From: Aminobacter sp. J41 | GTDB lineage: Bacteria; Pseudomonadota; Alphaproteobacteria; Rhizobiales; Rhizobiaceae | Reading direction: 5' to 3' | Length of the DNA: 64,000 bases | Assembly (NCBI RefSeq): GCF_000526635.1 | Contig: NZ_JAGL01000004.1 | Coordinates: forward strand, 1 to 64,000 | Part shown: one piece after another, positions 16,718 through 25,994 of the stretch | How the letters are laid out: each line of letters opens with the position of its first letter | How positions within the stretch are numbered: position 1 is the stretch's first letter | The notes under the pieces: generated by a model | The model's database searches: none | Told to the model about the DNA's origin: nothing | Seen by the model: only the letters and a program-made list of their open reading frames with translations | Program-made: the position numbers and the translations under genes

Positions 16718-16954
16718 TCAGAAGGCCTTGAAAGTCAGCGTCGTCAGCGAACGGACAATGCCCGGCACGTTGGCGACGTTGTCGTTGATGAACTTGCCGA
16801 TATCGACGCCGTCCTCGATGTAGATCTTCATCAGGAGGTCGTAGTCGCCGCTGGTGGAGTAAAGCTCCGACGCGACCTCGCGCTTGAACAATTCGTCGGC
16901 GACCTCGTAGGTCCGGCCCGGCGAAACCTGAAGCTGCACGAAAACCGCTCTCAT
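16718..16954 (-). CDS. Stand-alone Lrp/AsnC ligand-binding (RAM) domain protein
   Basis: A 78-residue protein made only of the alpha/beta RAM domain: MRAVFVQLQVSPGRTYEVAD, then YSTSGDYDLLMKIYIE, then the C-terminal NVPGIVRSLTTLTFKAF. The DNA-binding helix-turn-helix of Lrp/AsnC regulators is absent. Such SARD-type proteins bind amino acids or tune full-length Lrp proteins by mixed oligomers. I chose the ATG at 16954; a TTG codon precedes it. It is downstream of, and on the same strand as, the hydrolase gene, with a 56-bp gap. Confidence 0.9.
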   Translation of the reverse strand: MRAVFVQLQVSPGRTYEVADELFKREVASELYSTSGDYDLLMKIYIEDGVDIGKFINDNVANVPGIVRSLTTLTFKAF

Positions 16955-17010
16955 CAAACCTGCTCCGGTAAAAACTGCTCAGTCCTATCTGCCAGAGTTG
17001 ACGTGCGCCG

Positions 17011-17841
17011 TCACCCCATCAGCAGCGTGCGCGTCAGCGCATGCTCCGGGTCGGCAAGACCATCAACGACGTTGAAGTGATGGCGGTCGGGTTCCTCCAC
17101 CGTCATGGCCGTCGCACCAAGGCCAGTCCAGACATTCGCAAGCAGCGCGTTCTGGCGGATGAATTCGGAGCGCTCGCCCGCGCCGACCCAGCAGCAGAGC
17201 TTTGCGCCGCTGACCGGCTCGAGCAGCACCGGGCTTTCGGCCCGCGCCTCTGCCGCGTCGAGGTGAAGGCTCGCATTCATCTTCGTGTTGAGGAGCGGGC
17301 GAAGGTCGTGCACGCCCGAGATCGAGACGACGTCGGCGATGCGCGCGCGTGTCTCTTCGCCGAGCGGCGAATTGGTGCAGATCATCCGTGTTGCAAGATG
17401 CCCACCCGCGGAATGGCCGGTAAGATATATGGGACCTTCGACCAGCGCCGCCGCAGCTTCCACCGCCGCGCCGATCTCCTTGACGATGCCGGAAATGCGG
17501 ATGTCGGGACAGAGCGTGTAGCTGGGCACCGCCACCGCAAAGCCATGTGCCATCGGCCCTTCAGCGAGATGCGAAAAGATCGTCCCGTCGAGCTTCATCC
17601 AGAAGCCGCCATGGATGAAGATGACCAGGCCCTTCGGTGCTCCTTCCGGGAGGAACAGATCGAACAGGTTGCGTGGACGCTCGCCATAGCTCAGCGCGAG
17701 CTTGGCGCGGCCTGCTTCCTCCATCTTGGTACGGAAGGGTCCGGAGAGGTCGGCCCAGCGCTGCGGCCATTCCTCGCCGCGCGGAATGTTGGGCGCATTC
17801 GCGTAGGCGTCATCCCAGTCGGTAATGCGGTGAAAGATCAT
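17011..17841 (-). CDS. Alpha/beta hydrolase, arylformamidase-like
   Basis: A 276-residue cytoplasmic hydrolase. The oxyanion-hole motif is FIHGGFWMKLD, the nucleophile elbow is LTGHSAGGHLATRM and the catalytic histidine is in EEPDRHHFNVVDGL. HGGFW and the overall length match the kynurenine formamidase/carbamate-hydrolase-like group. Arylformamidase would convert N-formylkynurenine to kynurenine, which leads to anthranilate. The gene is divergent from an anthranilate-type CoA monooxygenase/reductase, sharing a 160-bp promoter region, which supports a link. No tryptophan dioxygenase or kynureninase is in the window, so an esterase or amidase acting on another aromatic amide is possible. Confidence 0.82.
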   Translation of the reverse strand: MIFHRITDWDDAYANAPNIPRGEEWPQRWADLSGPFRTKMEEAGRAKLALSYGERPRNLFDLFLPEGAPKGLVIFIHGGFWMKLDGTIFSHLAEGPMAHGFAVAVPSYTLCPDIRISGIVKEIGAAVEAAAALVEGPIYLTGHSAGGHLATRMICTNSPLGEETRARIADVVSISGVHDLRPLLNTKMNASLHLDAAEARAESPVLLEPVSGAKLCCWVGAGERSEFIRQNALLANVWTGLGATAMTVEEPDRHHFNVVDGLADPEHALTRTLLMG

Positions 17842-17910
17842 GCGGCGCTGCTCCCCTTGAACCGCAAGACCAATCGCGCAGACGCCGCATTCCTGTCCAG
17901 CCAGAAATAT

Positions 17911-17937
17911 TTCAACCTTGAAGTTTTATGCTTGAAG
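17911..17937. promoter_or_regulatory. Candidate operator in the divergent promoter region
   Basis: TTCAACCTTGAA (17911-17922) is a short palindrome, and CTTGAAG occurs twice (17917-17923 and 17931-17937). They lie in the 160-bp gap between the divergent hydrolase and the monooxygenase/reductase gene. A MarR regulator is encoded within the cluster and would be the natural binder. This is inferred from position and symmetry only. Confidence 0.4.
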
Positions 17938-18001
17938 GATGCCCTTTTCAGTGTCATCCTGCCTTACAGAATAAAAAACACAATATTGGGGAACGCGGAG
18001 A

Positions 18002-20296
18002 ATGAAGGTTGCCGTCCTTGGCGGCGGGCCTGCGGGTCTGTATTTCGCCATCTCGATGAAGTTGCGTGATCCCTCGCATGAGGTCACAGTCTTCGAGCGA
18101 AACCGGCCCGACGACACCTTCGGCTGGGGTGTGGTTCTATCCGACGAGACCCTCGATAATCTTGCCGCCAACGACGAAAAGAGCGCAGCAGCAATCCGCG
18201 AACACTTCGCCTACTGGGACGACATCGCGGTCGTTCACAAGGGCGTGCGCACGGTCTCGACCGGCCACGGCTTCTGCGGCATCGGCCGTATGCGGCTGCT
18301 GATCCTGTTGCAGGAGCGTGCCCGCGAGCTCGGCGTTGACCTGCGCTTCCAGACGGAGGTCGAGGACCACGAAGAGCTGATGGCGCGCTACGACCTCGTC
18401 CTTGCCGCCGACGGCCTCAACTCAAAAACCCGCGCCACCTTTGCCGAGCACTTCAGGCCGGACATCGACGTGCGCAAGTGCAAATTCGTCTGGCTCGGCA
18501 CGCGCCAGAAGTTCGATGACGCTTTCACCTTCATCTTCGAGAAGACCGAGCACGGCTGGGTGTGGGCGCACGCCTACCAGTTCGATGCCGACACGGCGAC
18601 TTTCATCGTCGAGTGCACGCAGCAGACCTGGGAGAAGTTCGGCTTCGGCGAGATGACCAAGGAAGAGTCGATCGCCACCTGCGAACGGATCTTCAGGGAC
18701 CACCTCGGCGGCCACAGCCTGATGTCGAACGCCAACCACATTCGCGGTTCGGCCTGGATCAACTTTCCGCGGGTGCTGTGCGAGCGATGGTCCTACAAGA
18801 ACGTCGTGCTGATGGGCGACGCGGCAGCGACCGCCCATTTCTCGATTGGCTCGGGCAGCAAGCTCGCGCTGGAATCAGCCATTGCGCTTGCCGACTATCT
18901 CCACTCGGAGCCCACGCTCGAGGCAGCGTTCGCCAAGTATGAGGACGCACGGCGCACGCAGGTGCTGCGGCTGCAGTCGGCGGCGCGCAACTCGATGGAG
19001 TGGTTCGAGGAGGTCGAACGCTATCTCGACCTCGACCCGGTGCAGTTCAACTACGCGCTGCTGACGCGTTCGCAGCGCATCAGCCACGAGAATTTGCGCC
19101 TGCGCGACGCCAGCTGGCTCGGCGACGCCGAAAAATGGTTCCAGCAGAAGGCCGGTGCCCCGCACTGCACGCAGCGCGCGCCGATGTTCGCACCCTTCCG
19201 GCTGCGCGGGCTGGAGCTCAAGAACCGCATCGTCGTCTCGCCGATGGCGCAGTACAAGGCCGTCGACGGCACGCCGACGGACTGGCACCTCGTCCATTAT
19301 GGCGAGCGGGCCAAGGGCGGCGCTGGCCTCGTCACCATCGAGATGACGTGCGTGTCACCCGAGGGGCGCATCACGCCGGGCTGCCCCGGCTTCTACAAGC
19401 CGGAGCACGAGGCGGCGTGGAAGCGCATCGTCGACTTCGTCCATAACGAGACGACCGCAAAAGTCTGCGCGCAGCTCGGTCATTCCGGCGCCAAGGGTTC
19501 GACTCAGGTCGGCTGGGAAGATGCCGACTGCCCGCTGCCCGAAGGCAACTGGCCGCTGATCTCAGCCTCGGCGACACCGTGGCAGGAAGGCAACCAGGTG
19601 CCGAAGGCGATGGACCGCGCCGACATGGACATGGTGCGCGACCAGTTCGTCGCTTCCGCCGAGATGGCGAACCGCTGCGGCTTCGACATGCTGGAGCTGC
19701 ACATGGCGCACGGCTACCTGCTGTCGTCCTTCATCTCGCCGCTCACCAATTTGCGCACCGACGAATATGGCGGCTCGCTGGAAAACCGCATGCGGTTCCC
19801 GCTAGAGGTGTTCCACGCTGTGCGCGCCGTCTGGTCCGACGACAAGCCGATTTCGGTGCGCATCTCGGCCAATGACTGGGTCGGCGACGAGGGCGTGACG
19901 CCGCAGGAGGCGGTCGAGATCGCCCGGATGCTGCAGGCTGCCGGCGTCGACATCTGCGACGTCTCGGCCGGCCAGACCTCGAAGCGCGCGCGCCCCGTTT
20001 ATGGCCGCATGTTCCAGACGCCGTTCTCCGACCGGATCCGCAACGAGACCGGCATGGCGACCATGGCGGTCGGCAACATCTACGAGCCGGATCACGTCAA
20101 CTCGATCCTGATGGCCGGCCGCGCCGACCTCGTCTGCCTCGCCCGCCCGCACCTCGCGGATCCCTACTGGACGCTGCATGCGGCCGCGAAGCTCGGCGAC
20201 AAGGGCGTGACCTGGCCGAACCCGTACCTGCCCGGCCGCGACCAGCTCTACCGCCTCGCCGAACGCGGGCCGGAGCTGATGACGGGGAAGGTGTGA
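18002..20296 (+). CDS. 2-aminobenzoyl-CoA monooxygenase/reductase-like bifunctional enzyme
   Basis: A 764-residue fusion. Residues 1 to about 390 form an FAD aromatic-ring monooxygenase ([19 protein letters not shown] with the GxGxxG loop, and [20 protein letters not shown]). Residues from about 395 form an Old Yellow Enzyme-type reductase ([51 protein letters not shown]). This architecture is known from anthraniloyl-CoA monooxygenase/reductase (AbmA) and salicylyl-CoA 5-hydroxylase (SdgC). It dearomatises the CoA ester with O2 and NAD(P)H. Nearby beta-oxidation-type genes, the ligase and RidA favour the anthranilate reaction. It is the first gene of the plus-strand cluster. Confidence 0.9.
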   Translation: MKVAVLGGGPAGLYFAISMKLRDPSHEVTVFERNRPDDTFGWGVVLSDETLDNLAANDEKSAAAIREHFAYWDDIAVVHKGVRTVSTGHGFCGIGRMRLLILLQERARELGVDLRFQTEVEDHEELMARYDLVLAADGLNSKTRATFAEHFRPDIDVRKCKFVWLGTRQKFDDAFTFIFEKTEHGWVWAHAYQFDADTATFIVECTQQTWEKFGFGEMTKEESIATCERIFRDHLGGHSLMSNANHIRGSAWINFPRVLCERWSYKNVVLMGDAAATAHFSIGSGSKLALESAIALADYLHSEPTLEAAFAKYEDARRTQVLRLQSAARNSMEWFEEVERYLDLDPVQFNYALLTRSQRISHENLRLRDASWLGDAEKWFQQKAGAPHCTQRAPMFAPFRLRGLELKNRIVVSPMAQYKAVDGTPTDWHLVHYGERAKGGAGLVTIEMTCVSPEGRITPGCPGFYKPEHEAAWKRIVDFVHNETTAKVCAQLGHSGAKGSTQVGWEDADCPLPEGNWPLISASATPWQEGNQVPKAMDRADMDMVRDQFVASAEMANRCGFDMLELHMAHGYLLSSFISPLTNLRTDEYGGSLENRMRFPLEVFHAVRAVWSDDKPISVRISANDWVGDEGVTPQEAVEIARMLQAAGVDICDVSAGQTSKRARPVYGRMFQTPFSDRIRNETGMATMAVGNIYEPDHVNSILMAGRADLVCLARPHLADPYWTLHAAAKLGDKGVTWPNPYLPGRDQLYRLAERGPELMTGKV

Positions 20297-20330
20297 TGAT
20301 GGCCAGCCGCCCCAATTCGGAGATTTCCGC

Positions 20331-21086
20331 ATGACGAGATTCAAGCACGCATTGGTAACGGGCGGCGGTACCGGTATCGGGCAGGCGATCGCGGAAAGCC
20401 TTGCGGGCGCCGGAATGGAAGTCACCATCTGCGGGCGCAACATAGAGCCGCTCGAAAAGGTGGCATCGCGCAATCCGCGCATCCATACGCTCACCTGCGA
20501 CGTCACTGACGAAGACTCCGTTGCCGCGCTCTACGAAACCGCACAGGCGGCGCGCGGCAATTTCGATGTCATCATCGCCAATGCCGGCATCGCCACCAGC
20601 GCGCCGGTGGGCAAGACCTCGCTGGCGATGTGGCAGCAGACACTGGCGGTCAACTTGACGGGCGCGTTTCTGACCGTCCGTCCGGCGATGGACACGATGA
20701 AGCGGGCTGGTGGGGGACGCATCGTGTTCATCGCCTCCATCGCCGGGCTCAAGGGCGCGCCGTACATCGCCGCCTATACCGCCTCCAAGCACGGCGTCGT
20801 CGGGCTGATGCGCTCAATGGCTGCCGAGCTCGCGCGCACGCCGGTGACCGTCAACGCCGTCTGCCCCGGCTATGTTGAGACGCCGATGCTCGAGCGCACC
20901 ATCGCCAACATCATCGAGAAGACCGGCCGCGACGAGCAGACCGCGCGGGAGGCAGTCGCCCGCGGCAATCCGCAGGGACGCATCATCGAGCCGCAGGAAG
21001 TTGCCGACGCCGTCATGTGGCTGTGCTCGGACGGCGCGCGCTCCGTGACCGGCCAGACCATCGCGATCACCGGAGGCGAGCAGTGA
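20331..21086 (+). CDS. SDR family oxidoreductase of the aryl-CoA cluster
   Basis: A 251-residue classical short-chain dehydrogenase. The cofactor loop is [18 protein letters not shown], the NAG motif is IIANAGIA, and the catalytic Ser and YxxxK are in IVFIASIAG and YTASKHG. The C-terminal [14 protein letters not shown] and [11 protein letters not shown] are typical. It should oxidise or reduce a beta-hydroxy/keto group on the ring-derived CoA ester with NAD(P). Its stop overlaps the start of the MarR gene (TGATG), so the two are coupled. Confidence 0.92.
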   Translation: MTRFKHALVTGGGTGIGQAIAESLAGAGMEVTICGRNIEPLEKVASRNPRIHTLTCDVTDEDSVAALYETAQAARGNFDVIIANAGIATSAPVGKTSLAMWQQTLAVNLTGAFLTVRPAMDTMKRAGGGRIVFIASIAGLKGAPYIAAYTASKHGVVGLMRSMAAELARTPVTVNAVCPGYVETPMLERTIANIIEKTGRDEQTAREAVARGNPQGRIIEPQEVADAVMWLCSDGARSVTGQTIAITGGEQ

Positions 21087-21559
21087 TGGACGCACCCGCT
21101 GCGGAGCCGGCTGCCCAGCAGAACAACCGCGAGCGGCTACGCCTGTGGATCCGGCTGCTGCGCGTTGCGCGCATCGTCGAGGGCGAGCTGCGCGAGCGGC
21201 TGAAGCGCGAGTTCGATTCAACGCTGCCGCGCTTCGACGTCATGTCCGCGCTCTACCGCGAACGCGAGGGCATGCTGATGAGCGACCTGTCGCGCTTCCT
21301 GCTCGTCTCGAACGGCAACGTGACCGGCATCGTCGACCGGCTGGTGAGCGAGGGACTCGTTGTCCGCTCGAGCCGCGAGGGCGACCGCCGCACCTCGATC
21401 GTACGGCTGACCGATGCCGGCGTCGAACGTTTTGCCGCAATGGCGGAAGCCCACCGCAGCTGGGTGGAGGAACTCCTGCACGACATCAGCGAGGACGACG
21501 CGCGCGAGCTGTCATCGATGCTGAAGGCGTTCCGCAGCAACTGGGAGAGCGAACATTGA
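21086..21559 (+). CDS. MarR family transcriptional regulator
   Basis: A 157-residue winged-helix repressor. Core motifs are [17 protein letters not shown], then the recognition helix [20 protein letters not shown] and the wing [18 protein letters not shown]. MarR proteins in aromatic-CoA clusters usually sense the CoA thioester. The ATG at 21086 overlaps the SDR stop and gives the family length; longer in-frame starts would run back into the SDR gene. It probably controls the divergent promoter upstream of the monooxygenase/reductase gene. Confidence 0.92.
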   Translation: MDAPAAEPAAQQNNRERLRLWIRLLRVARIVEGELRERLKREFDSTLPRFDVMSALYREREGMLMSDLSRFLLVSNGNVTGIVDRLVSEGLVVRSSREGDRRTSIVRLTDAGVERFAAMAEAHRSWVEELLHDISEDDARELSSMLKAFRSNWESEH

Positions 21560-21564
21560 CCAAC

Positions 21565-22368
21565 ATGGCCGGCCTCAAGCCGCAGCATTTCATCTGGCAG
21601 GTCGAGGACCGTGCCGCGACGATCCGGCTCAACCGGCCGGAACGCAAGAACCCGCTGACCTTCGACAGCTACGCCGAGCTGCGCGACACGTTTCGCGCGC
21701 TGGCCTATGCGGATGATGTGGACGTCGTCGTCTTCCTGCCGAACGGCGGCAATTTCTGCTCGGGCGGCGACGTGCATGACATCATCGGCCCGCTGGTCGG
21801 CATGGACATGAAGGGCCTGCTCGCCTTCACCCGCATGACCGGCGACCTCGTCAAGGCGATGATCGCCTGCGGCAAGCCGGTAATCTCGGCGGTCGACGGC
21901 GTGGCGGTCGGCGCAGGCGCCATCATCGCCATGGCCTCGGACTTGAGGCTCGCGACGCCGGAGGCAAAGACGGCATTCCTATTCACTCGCGTCGGCCTTG
22001 CTGGCTGCGACATGGGCGCGTGCGCGATGCTGCCGCGCATCATCGGCCAGGGCCGCGCCGCGGAGCTTCTCTACACCGGCCGCACCATGAGCGCGGCCGA
22101 AGGCGAGCGCTGGGGCTTCTACAACCGGCTGATCGAGGCAGGCGAGCTCGAAGCCGAGGCGATCAGGCTGGCTAGGCAGATCGCCGCTGGCCCGACCTTC
22201 GCGCACGGCATCACCAAGACCCAGATCAACCAGGAATGGTCGATGGGGCTCGAACAGGCGATCGAAGCCGAAGCGCAGGCGCAGGCGATCTGCATGCAGA
22301 CCAAGGATTTTGAGCGCGCCTACCACGCCTTCGTCGCCAAGGAACGACCGGTGTTCGAAGGGAACTGA
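21565..22368 (+). CDS. Enoyl-CoA hydratase family protein
   Basis: A 267-residue crotonase-fold enzyme. Oxyanion-hole segments are [14 protein letters not shown] and [20 protein letters not shown], followed by [21 protein letters not shown]. In the proposed pathway it would hydrate a ring or ring-opened enoyl-CoA. The ATG at 21565 lies 5 bp after the MarR stop; an overlapping TTG at 21556 is an alternative. The next 476 bases hold only repeats before the acyl-CoA dehydrogenase. Confidence 0.92.
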   Translation: MAGLKPQHFIWQVEDRAATIRLNRPERKNPLTFDSYAELRDTFRALAYADDVDVVVFLPNGGNFCSGGDVHDIIGPLVGMDMKGLLAFTRMTGDLVKAMIACGKPVISAVDGVAVGAGAIIAMASDLRLATPEAKTAFLFTRVGLAGCDMGACAMLPRIIGQGRAAELLYTGRTMSAAEGERWGFYNRLIEAGELEAEAIRLARQIAAGPTFAHGITKTQINQEWSMGLEQAIEAEAQAQAICMQTKDFERAYHAFVAKERPVFEGN

Positions 22369-22844
22369 GATGCGAACCGCCGCCCCCTCCACCATGCTGC
22401 GCATGGTCCCCCTCCCCCGTAAACGGGGGAGGATCCAGCGCTGGTGGCAAGGAAATCGCGAAGCCGGAAACGGTCAGGCCTGGATCCTCGGGTCAAGCCC
22501 GAGGATGACGAGGCGGGAAGGTTTGCGGAACAACGAAGGGCGTCGCGATTGGGCTGAGCACCGGACTTTCTTCGTCATGCCCGGGCTTGACCGGGGCATC
22601 CATGCCGGAACGCCGATGACATGGGCACGGACGATGCTCACATGCGCGACGCCCGGATCCTCCCCTGCGCAGCGGGGGAGGTGGCGCGAAGCGCCGGAGG
22701 GGGCGTGCAATGCACGAGAGATAGCGGACACGTTGGCGCTCACCCTCGCCCCCTCCACCATGCTGCGCATGGTCCCCCTCCCCCGTAAACTGGGGAGGAT
22801 CCAGCGCCGGCAAGCGCGCACAGGCGTCCCGAGGAGCCTTGCCC
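22369..22844. repeat. Mosaic of rhizobial intergenic palindromes
   Basis: Two near-identical units of about 60 bp (22382-22441 and 22748-22807) in the same orientation contain CACCATGCTGCGCATGGTCC and CCCCGTAAACGGGG (second copy CCCCGTAAACTGGGG). Between them lie two other palindromes: GGATCCTCGGGTCAAGCCCGAGGATGA-like sequence at about 22481-22510 and a CATGCCCGGGCTTGACCGGG unit at about 22574-22606, plus a CGCAGCGGGGGAGG unit near 22667. No gene is present. These are typical high-copy repeats of rhizobial chromosomes. Confidence 0.8.
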
Positions 22845-23990
22845 ATGGCTGATCGCAGCTTCCTTTCCTGGCCGTTCTTCGAGGAGCGCCATCGCGAGCA
22901 TGCCGAAAGGCTGGAGGAATGGTGTGCGGCCAATCTTCCCGTCGATCACCATGACGTTGATGCGGCCTGCCGCAAGCTGGTCGAAACCCTCGGCGAGGCG
23001 GGGTTCCTGCTGCCGACGGCGATCGACCCCAACAATCCGCAACCGCTCGACGTGCGCACCCTTTGCATCTCGCGCGAGACGCTGGCGCGGCATGACGGGC
23101 TCGCCGACTTCGCCTTCGCCATGCAGGGACTTGGCACCGGCGCGATCAGCCTGTTCGGCACGCCCGAGCAGCAGAGGTGGTTGGAAAAGACCCGCACCGG
23201 CAAGGCGATCTCCGCCTTCGTGCTGACCGAGCCGCGCTCGGGCTCGGACGTCGCCAACATGGAAATGACCGCGACACGCGATGGCGGCGACTACATCCTT
23301 TCCGGCGAAAAGACCTGGATTTCCAACGGCGGCATCGCCGATCTCTACTGCGTCTTTGCCCGCACCGGCGAAGCCCCGGGTGCGAAGGGAATTTCCGCCT
23401 TCCTCGTGCCGGCCGACACGCTCGGCCTGAAGATCGCCGAGCGGCTGGAGACGATTGCGCCGCATCCGCTGGCGCGGCTCGTCTTCGATGATATGCGCCT
23501 TCCCGCCTCCGCGATGATCGGCAAGCCGGGCGAAGGGTTCAAGATCGCCATGTCGGTGCTCGACGTGTTCCGCTCGACCGTGGGCGCGGCGGCGCTCGGT
23601 TTTGCCCGCCGCGCGCTCGACGAGACGCTGGCGCGCGTCAGCCAGCGCCAGCTGTTCGGCGCGCCTTTGTTCGACCTGCAGATGGTGCAGGGCAATGTCG
23701 CGGAAATGGCGCTCGACGTCGATGCGGCGGCACTTCTCGTCTACCGCGCCGCGTGGACGAAGGATTCTGGGGCTGCGCGCGTTACCCGCGAGGCGGCAAT
23801 GGCAAAACTCTACGCCACCGACCGGGCCCAGTCCGTGATCGACAAGGCGGTACAGCTTCATGGCGGCGACGGTGTGAAAAAGGGGCACATCGTCGAGAGC
23901 CTTTATCGGGAAATCCGGGCACTCCGCATCTACGAGGGCGCGTCAGACGTCCAGAAGGTGGTGATCGCCCGGCAAACAATGGGAGCATGA
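22845..23990 (+). CDS. Acyl-CoA dehydrogenase
   Basis: A 381-residue FAD enzyme of the acyl-CoA dehydrogenase family. FAD/substrate motifs are [17 protein letters not shown] and [12 protein letters not shown]; the C-terminus has [19 protein letters not shown] and the catalytic glutamate in [10 protein letters not shown]. In the anthranilate-CoA pathway it would introduce a double bond during beta-oxidation of the dearomatised ring. The ATG at 22845 follows GAGGAG with an 8-bp spacing; an upstream TTG is less likely. Confidence 0.94.
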   Translation: MADRSFLSWPFFEERHREHAERLEEWCAANLPVDHHDVDAACRKLVETLGEAGFLLPTAIDPNNPQPLDVRTLCISRETLARHDGLADFAFAMQGLGTGAISLFGTPEQQRWLEKTRTGKAISAFVLTEPRSGSDVANMEMTATRDGGDYILSGEKTWISNGGIADLYCVFARTGEAPGAKGISAFLVPADTLGLKIAERLETIAPHPLARLVFDDMRLPASAMIGKPGEGFKIAMSVLDVFRSTVGAAALGFARRALDETLARVSQRQLFGAPLFDLQMVQGNVAEMALDVDAAALLVYRAAWTKDSGAARVTREAAMAKLYATDRAQSVIDKAVQLHGGDGVKKGHIVESLYREIRALRIYEGASDVQKVVIARQTMGA

Positions 23991-23994
23991 CGAA

Positions 23995-24243
23995 ATGAGC
24001 CAGTTTGGCAGCCAGGTAGGCTGCATCACCGAGGACGGGTTGCGCGAGACGGCGGCGGTTGGGCGCGGCAATACCCCCACCCCTTACCCCTCCCCACAAG
24101 GGGGAGGGGAATTGGGAGAGGTAGCACCTCTCACAACGCTGAAGAATCGGGTTCGGCATCCCAGAATCCCCCTCCCCCTTGTGGGGAGGGGTAAGGGGTG
24201 GGGGTCGCCTCGCTCGCACGCCTCAGCAGGGGGGCGAGCATGA
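23995..24243 (+). other. Short open frame bridging dehydrogenase and ligase across a repeat
   Basis: An 82-codon frame starts 4 bp after the dehydrogenase stop (MSQFGSQVGCITEDGLRE), passes through the whole intergenic repeat (PTPYPSPQGGG ... PLVGRGKGWG) and stops at a TGA overlapping the ligase ATG. The first 26 codons look gene-like but match nothing I know; the rest is repeat DNA. It may be the remnant of a small gene or simply keep ribosomes moving into the ligase gene. I do not claim a functional protein. Confidence 0.35.
24073..24205. repeat. Intergenic inverted-repeat element, copy A
   Basis: Two arms of about 45 bp (24073-24117 and 24160-24205) are reverse complements with few mismatches. 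Each arm contains its own hairpin, CCCCTCCCC, loop ACAAG, GGGGAGGGG. The 42-bp centre differs from copies B and C. Related elements occur at 27204 and 30070 in the same gene cluster. Confidence 0.85.
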
Positions 24244-25868
24244 ACCTTGGCCCCAGCGCGCACGTAGACACCTTCTGTCGCGACAACCTCCCGCCATTCG
24301 CGCAGTGGCCTGAGCTGCCGCAGGCGGGGTTTGAATATCCGGAATACATCAACTGCGCCGTCGAGCTCACCGACCGTTTGGTCGAGAAGGGTTTTGGCGA
24401 TCGCACCGCGCTGATCGGCAACGGGCGCCGGCGCACCTACAAGGAGCTGGCCGACTGGACCAACCGCCTCGCCCGCGCTCTGGTTGAGAACTATGGCGTG
24501 AAGCCCGGCAACCGCGTGCTGATCCGCTCACCCAACAATCCGGCGATGGTGGCGTGCTGGCTGGCCGCGACGAAGGCGGGCGCGGTCGTCGTCAACACCA
24601 TGCCGATGCTGCGCGCGGGCGAGCTCGCCAAGATCGTCGACAAGGCGGAGATCTCGCTCGCCCTGTGCGACACGCGCATCAAGGACGAGCTGATCGCCTG
24701 CGCCAAGGAGAGCCGCTTCCTGAAGCAGGTTGTCGGCTTCGACGGCACCGCCAACCATGACGCCGAGCTCGACCGCGTCGCTCTCGACAAGCCGGTCACC
24801 TTCGAGGCGGTGAAGACGGGACGCGACGACGTCTGCCTGCTCGGCTTCACCTCCGGCACCACGGGCGTTCCCAAGGCGACCATGCACTTCCACCGCGACG
24901 TGCTGATCATCGCCGACGGCTACGCAAAGGAAGTGTTGAACGTGACGCCGGACGACGTGTTCGTCGGCTCGCCGCCACTTGCCTTCACTTTCGGCCTCGG
25001 CGGGCTTGCCGTGTTCCCGCTGCGCTTCGGCGCCGCCGCGACGCTGCTCGAAAGCGCGACACCGCCCAACATGATCGAGATCATCGAGAAGTACCGGGCG
25101 ACGATTTCCTTCACCGCGCCGACCGCCTACCGGGCGATGATGAAGGCAATGGACGAAGGAGCGGACCTGTCGTCGCTGCGCATCGCGGTTTCCGCGGGCG
25201 AGACGCTGCCCGCCCCGGTCTACGAGGAATGGACCCGCAAGACTGGCAAGCCGATCCTCGACGGCATCGGCTCGACCGAGATGCTCCACATCTTCATCAC
25301 CAACAGGCTGAACGACCACGCGCCCGGCACCACCGGTCGTCCGGTCGGCGGCTACGAGGCAAAGATCGTCGATCTCGACATGAACGAGGTGCCGCGCGGC
25401 ACGGTGGGGCGTCTCGCGGTGCGCGGGCCGACCGGTTGCCGCTATCTCGCAGACGAGCGCCAGCGCGAGTATGTCCGCGACGGGTGGAACCTCACGGGCG
25501 ATGCCTTCTACCAGGACGAGGACGGCCGCTTCCACTTCGCCGCGCGCGCCGACGACATGATCGTCTCGGCCGGCTACAACATCGCCGGCCCCGAGGTCGA
25601 GGCCGCGCTGCTTTCGCACGACCTTGTGGTCGAATGCGCGGTGATCGGCGCGCCGGACGAGGAGCGCGGGCAGGTCGTCCAGGCGCATGTGGTGCTGGCG
25701 GAAGGGGCGCCGCGCACCGACGAAACGATGCGGCTCCTGCAGGAGCACGTGAAGGCGACCATCGCGCCCTACAAATATCCTCGGTCGATAAAATTCGTCG
25801 ACGCGCTGCCAAAAACAGCAACCGGAAAGATCCAGCGCTTCCGCCTGCGCGAGCTGGGCGGAACATGA
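24240..25868 (+). CDS. Aryl-CoA ligase (benzoate/2-aminobenzoate-CoA ligase family)
   Basis: A 542-residue adenylate-forming enzyme that activates an aromatic acid to its CoA thioester with ATP. Motifs are LLGFTSGTTGVPKATMHFHR (phosphate loop), ILDGIGSTEMLHIFI (A5, benzoate-CoA ligase style), DGWNLTGDAFYQDEDGRFHF (A7-A8) and PKTATGKIQRFRLREL (A10 lysine). The GSTEMLHIF form is typical of benzoate-, 4-hydroxybenzoate- and 2-aminobenzoate-CoA ligases. I chose the ATG at 24240 (MNLGPSAHVDTF). With the downstream gene set, 2-aminobenzoate is the most likely substrate, with salicylate or benzoate as alternatives. Confidence 0.92.
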   Translation: MNLGPSAHVDTFCRDNLPPFAQWPELPQAGFEYPEYINCAVELTDRLVEKGFGDRTALIGNGRRRTYKELADWTNRLARALVENYGVKPGNRVLIRSPNNPAMVACWLAATKAGAVVVNTMPMLRAGELAKIVDKAEISLALCDTRIKDELIACAKESRFLKQVVGFDGTANHDAELDRVALDKPVTFEAVKTGRDDVCLLGFTSGTTGVPKATMHFHRDVLIIADGYAKEVLNVTPDDVFVGSPPLAFTFGLGGLAVFPLRFGAAATLLESATPPNMIEIIEKYRATISFTAPTAYRAMMKAMDEGADLSSLRIAVSAGETLPAPVYEEWTRKTGKPILDGIGSTEMLHIFITNRLNDHAPGTTGRPVGGYEAKIVDLDMNEVPRGTVGRLAVRGPTGCRYLADERQREYVRDGWNLTGDAFYQDEDGRFHFAARADDMIVSAGYNIAGPEVEAALLSHDLVVECAVIGAPDEERGQVVQAHVVLAEGAPRTDETMRLLQEHVKATIAPYKYPRSIKFVDALPKTATGKIQRFRLRELGGT

Positions 25869-25994
25869 AGCTGGACAAGGGGAACCTGGCTGCATAACAG
25901 CCCAACAAAAAGACTGCCGCAGACTGGCGTTGCGGCCAAATTTTGAGCATCGTGTGGGACCCCAGAGGGTGCCAGGTAACAACGGGAGTTGAGA

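Noticed and set aside
23000-23990. Antisense frames over the acyl-CoA dehydrogenase as a regulatory RNA or gene
   Set aside because: Nothing beyond GC-driven open frame supports them.
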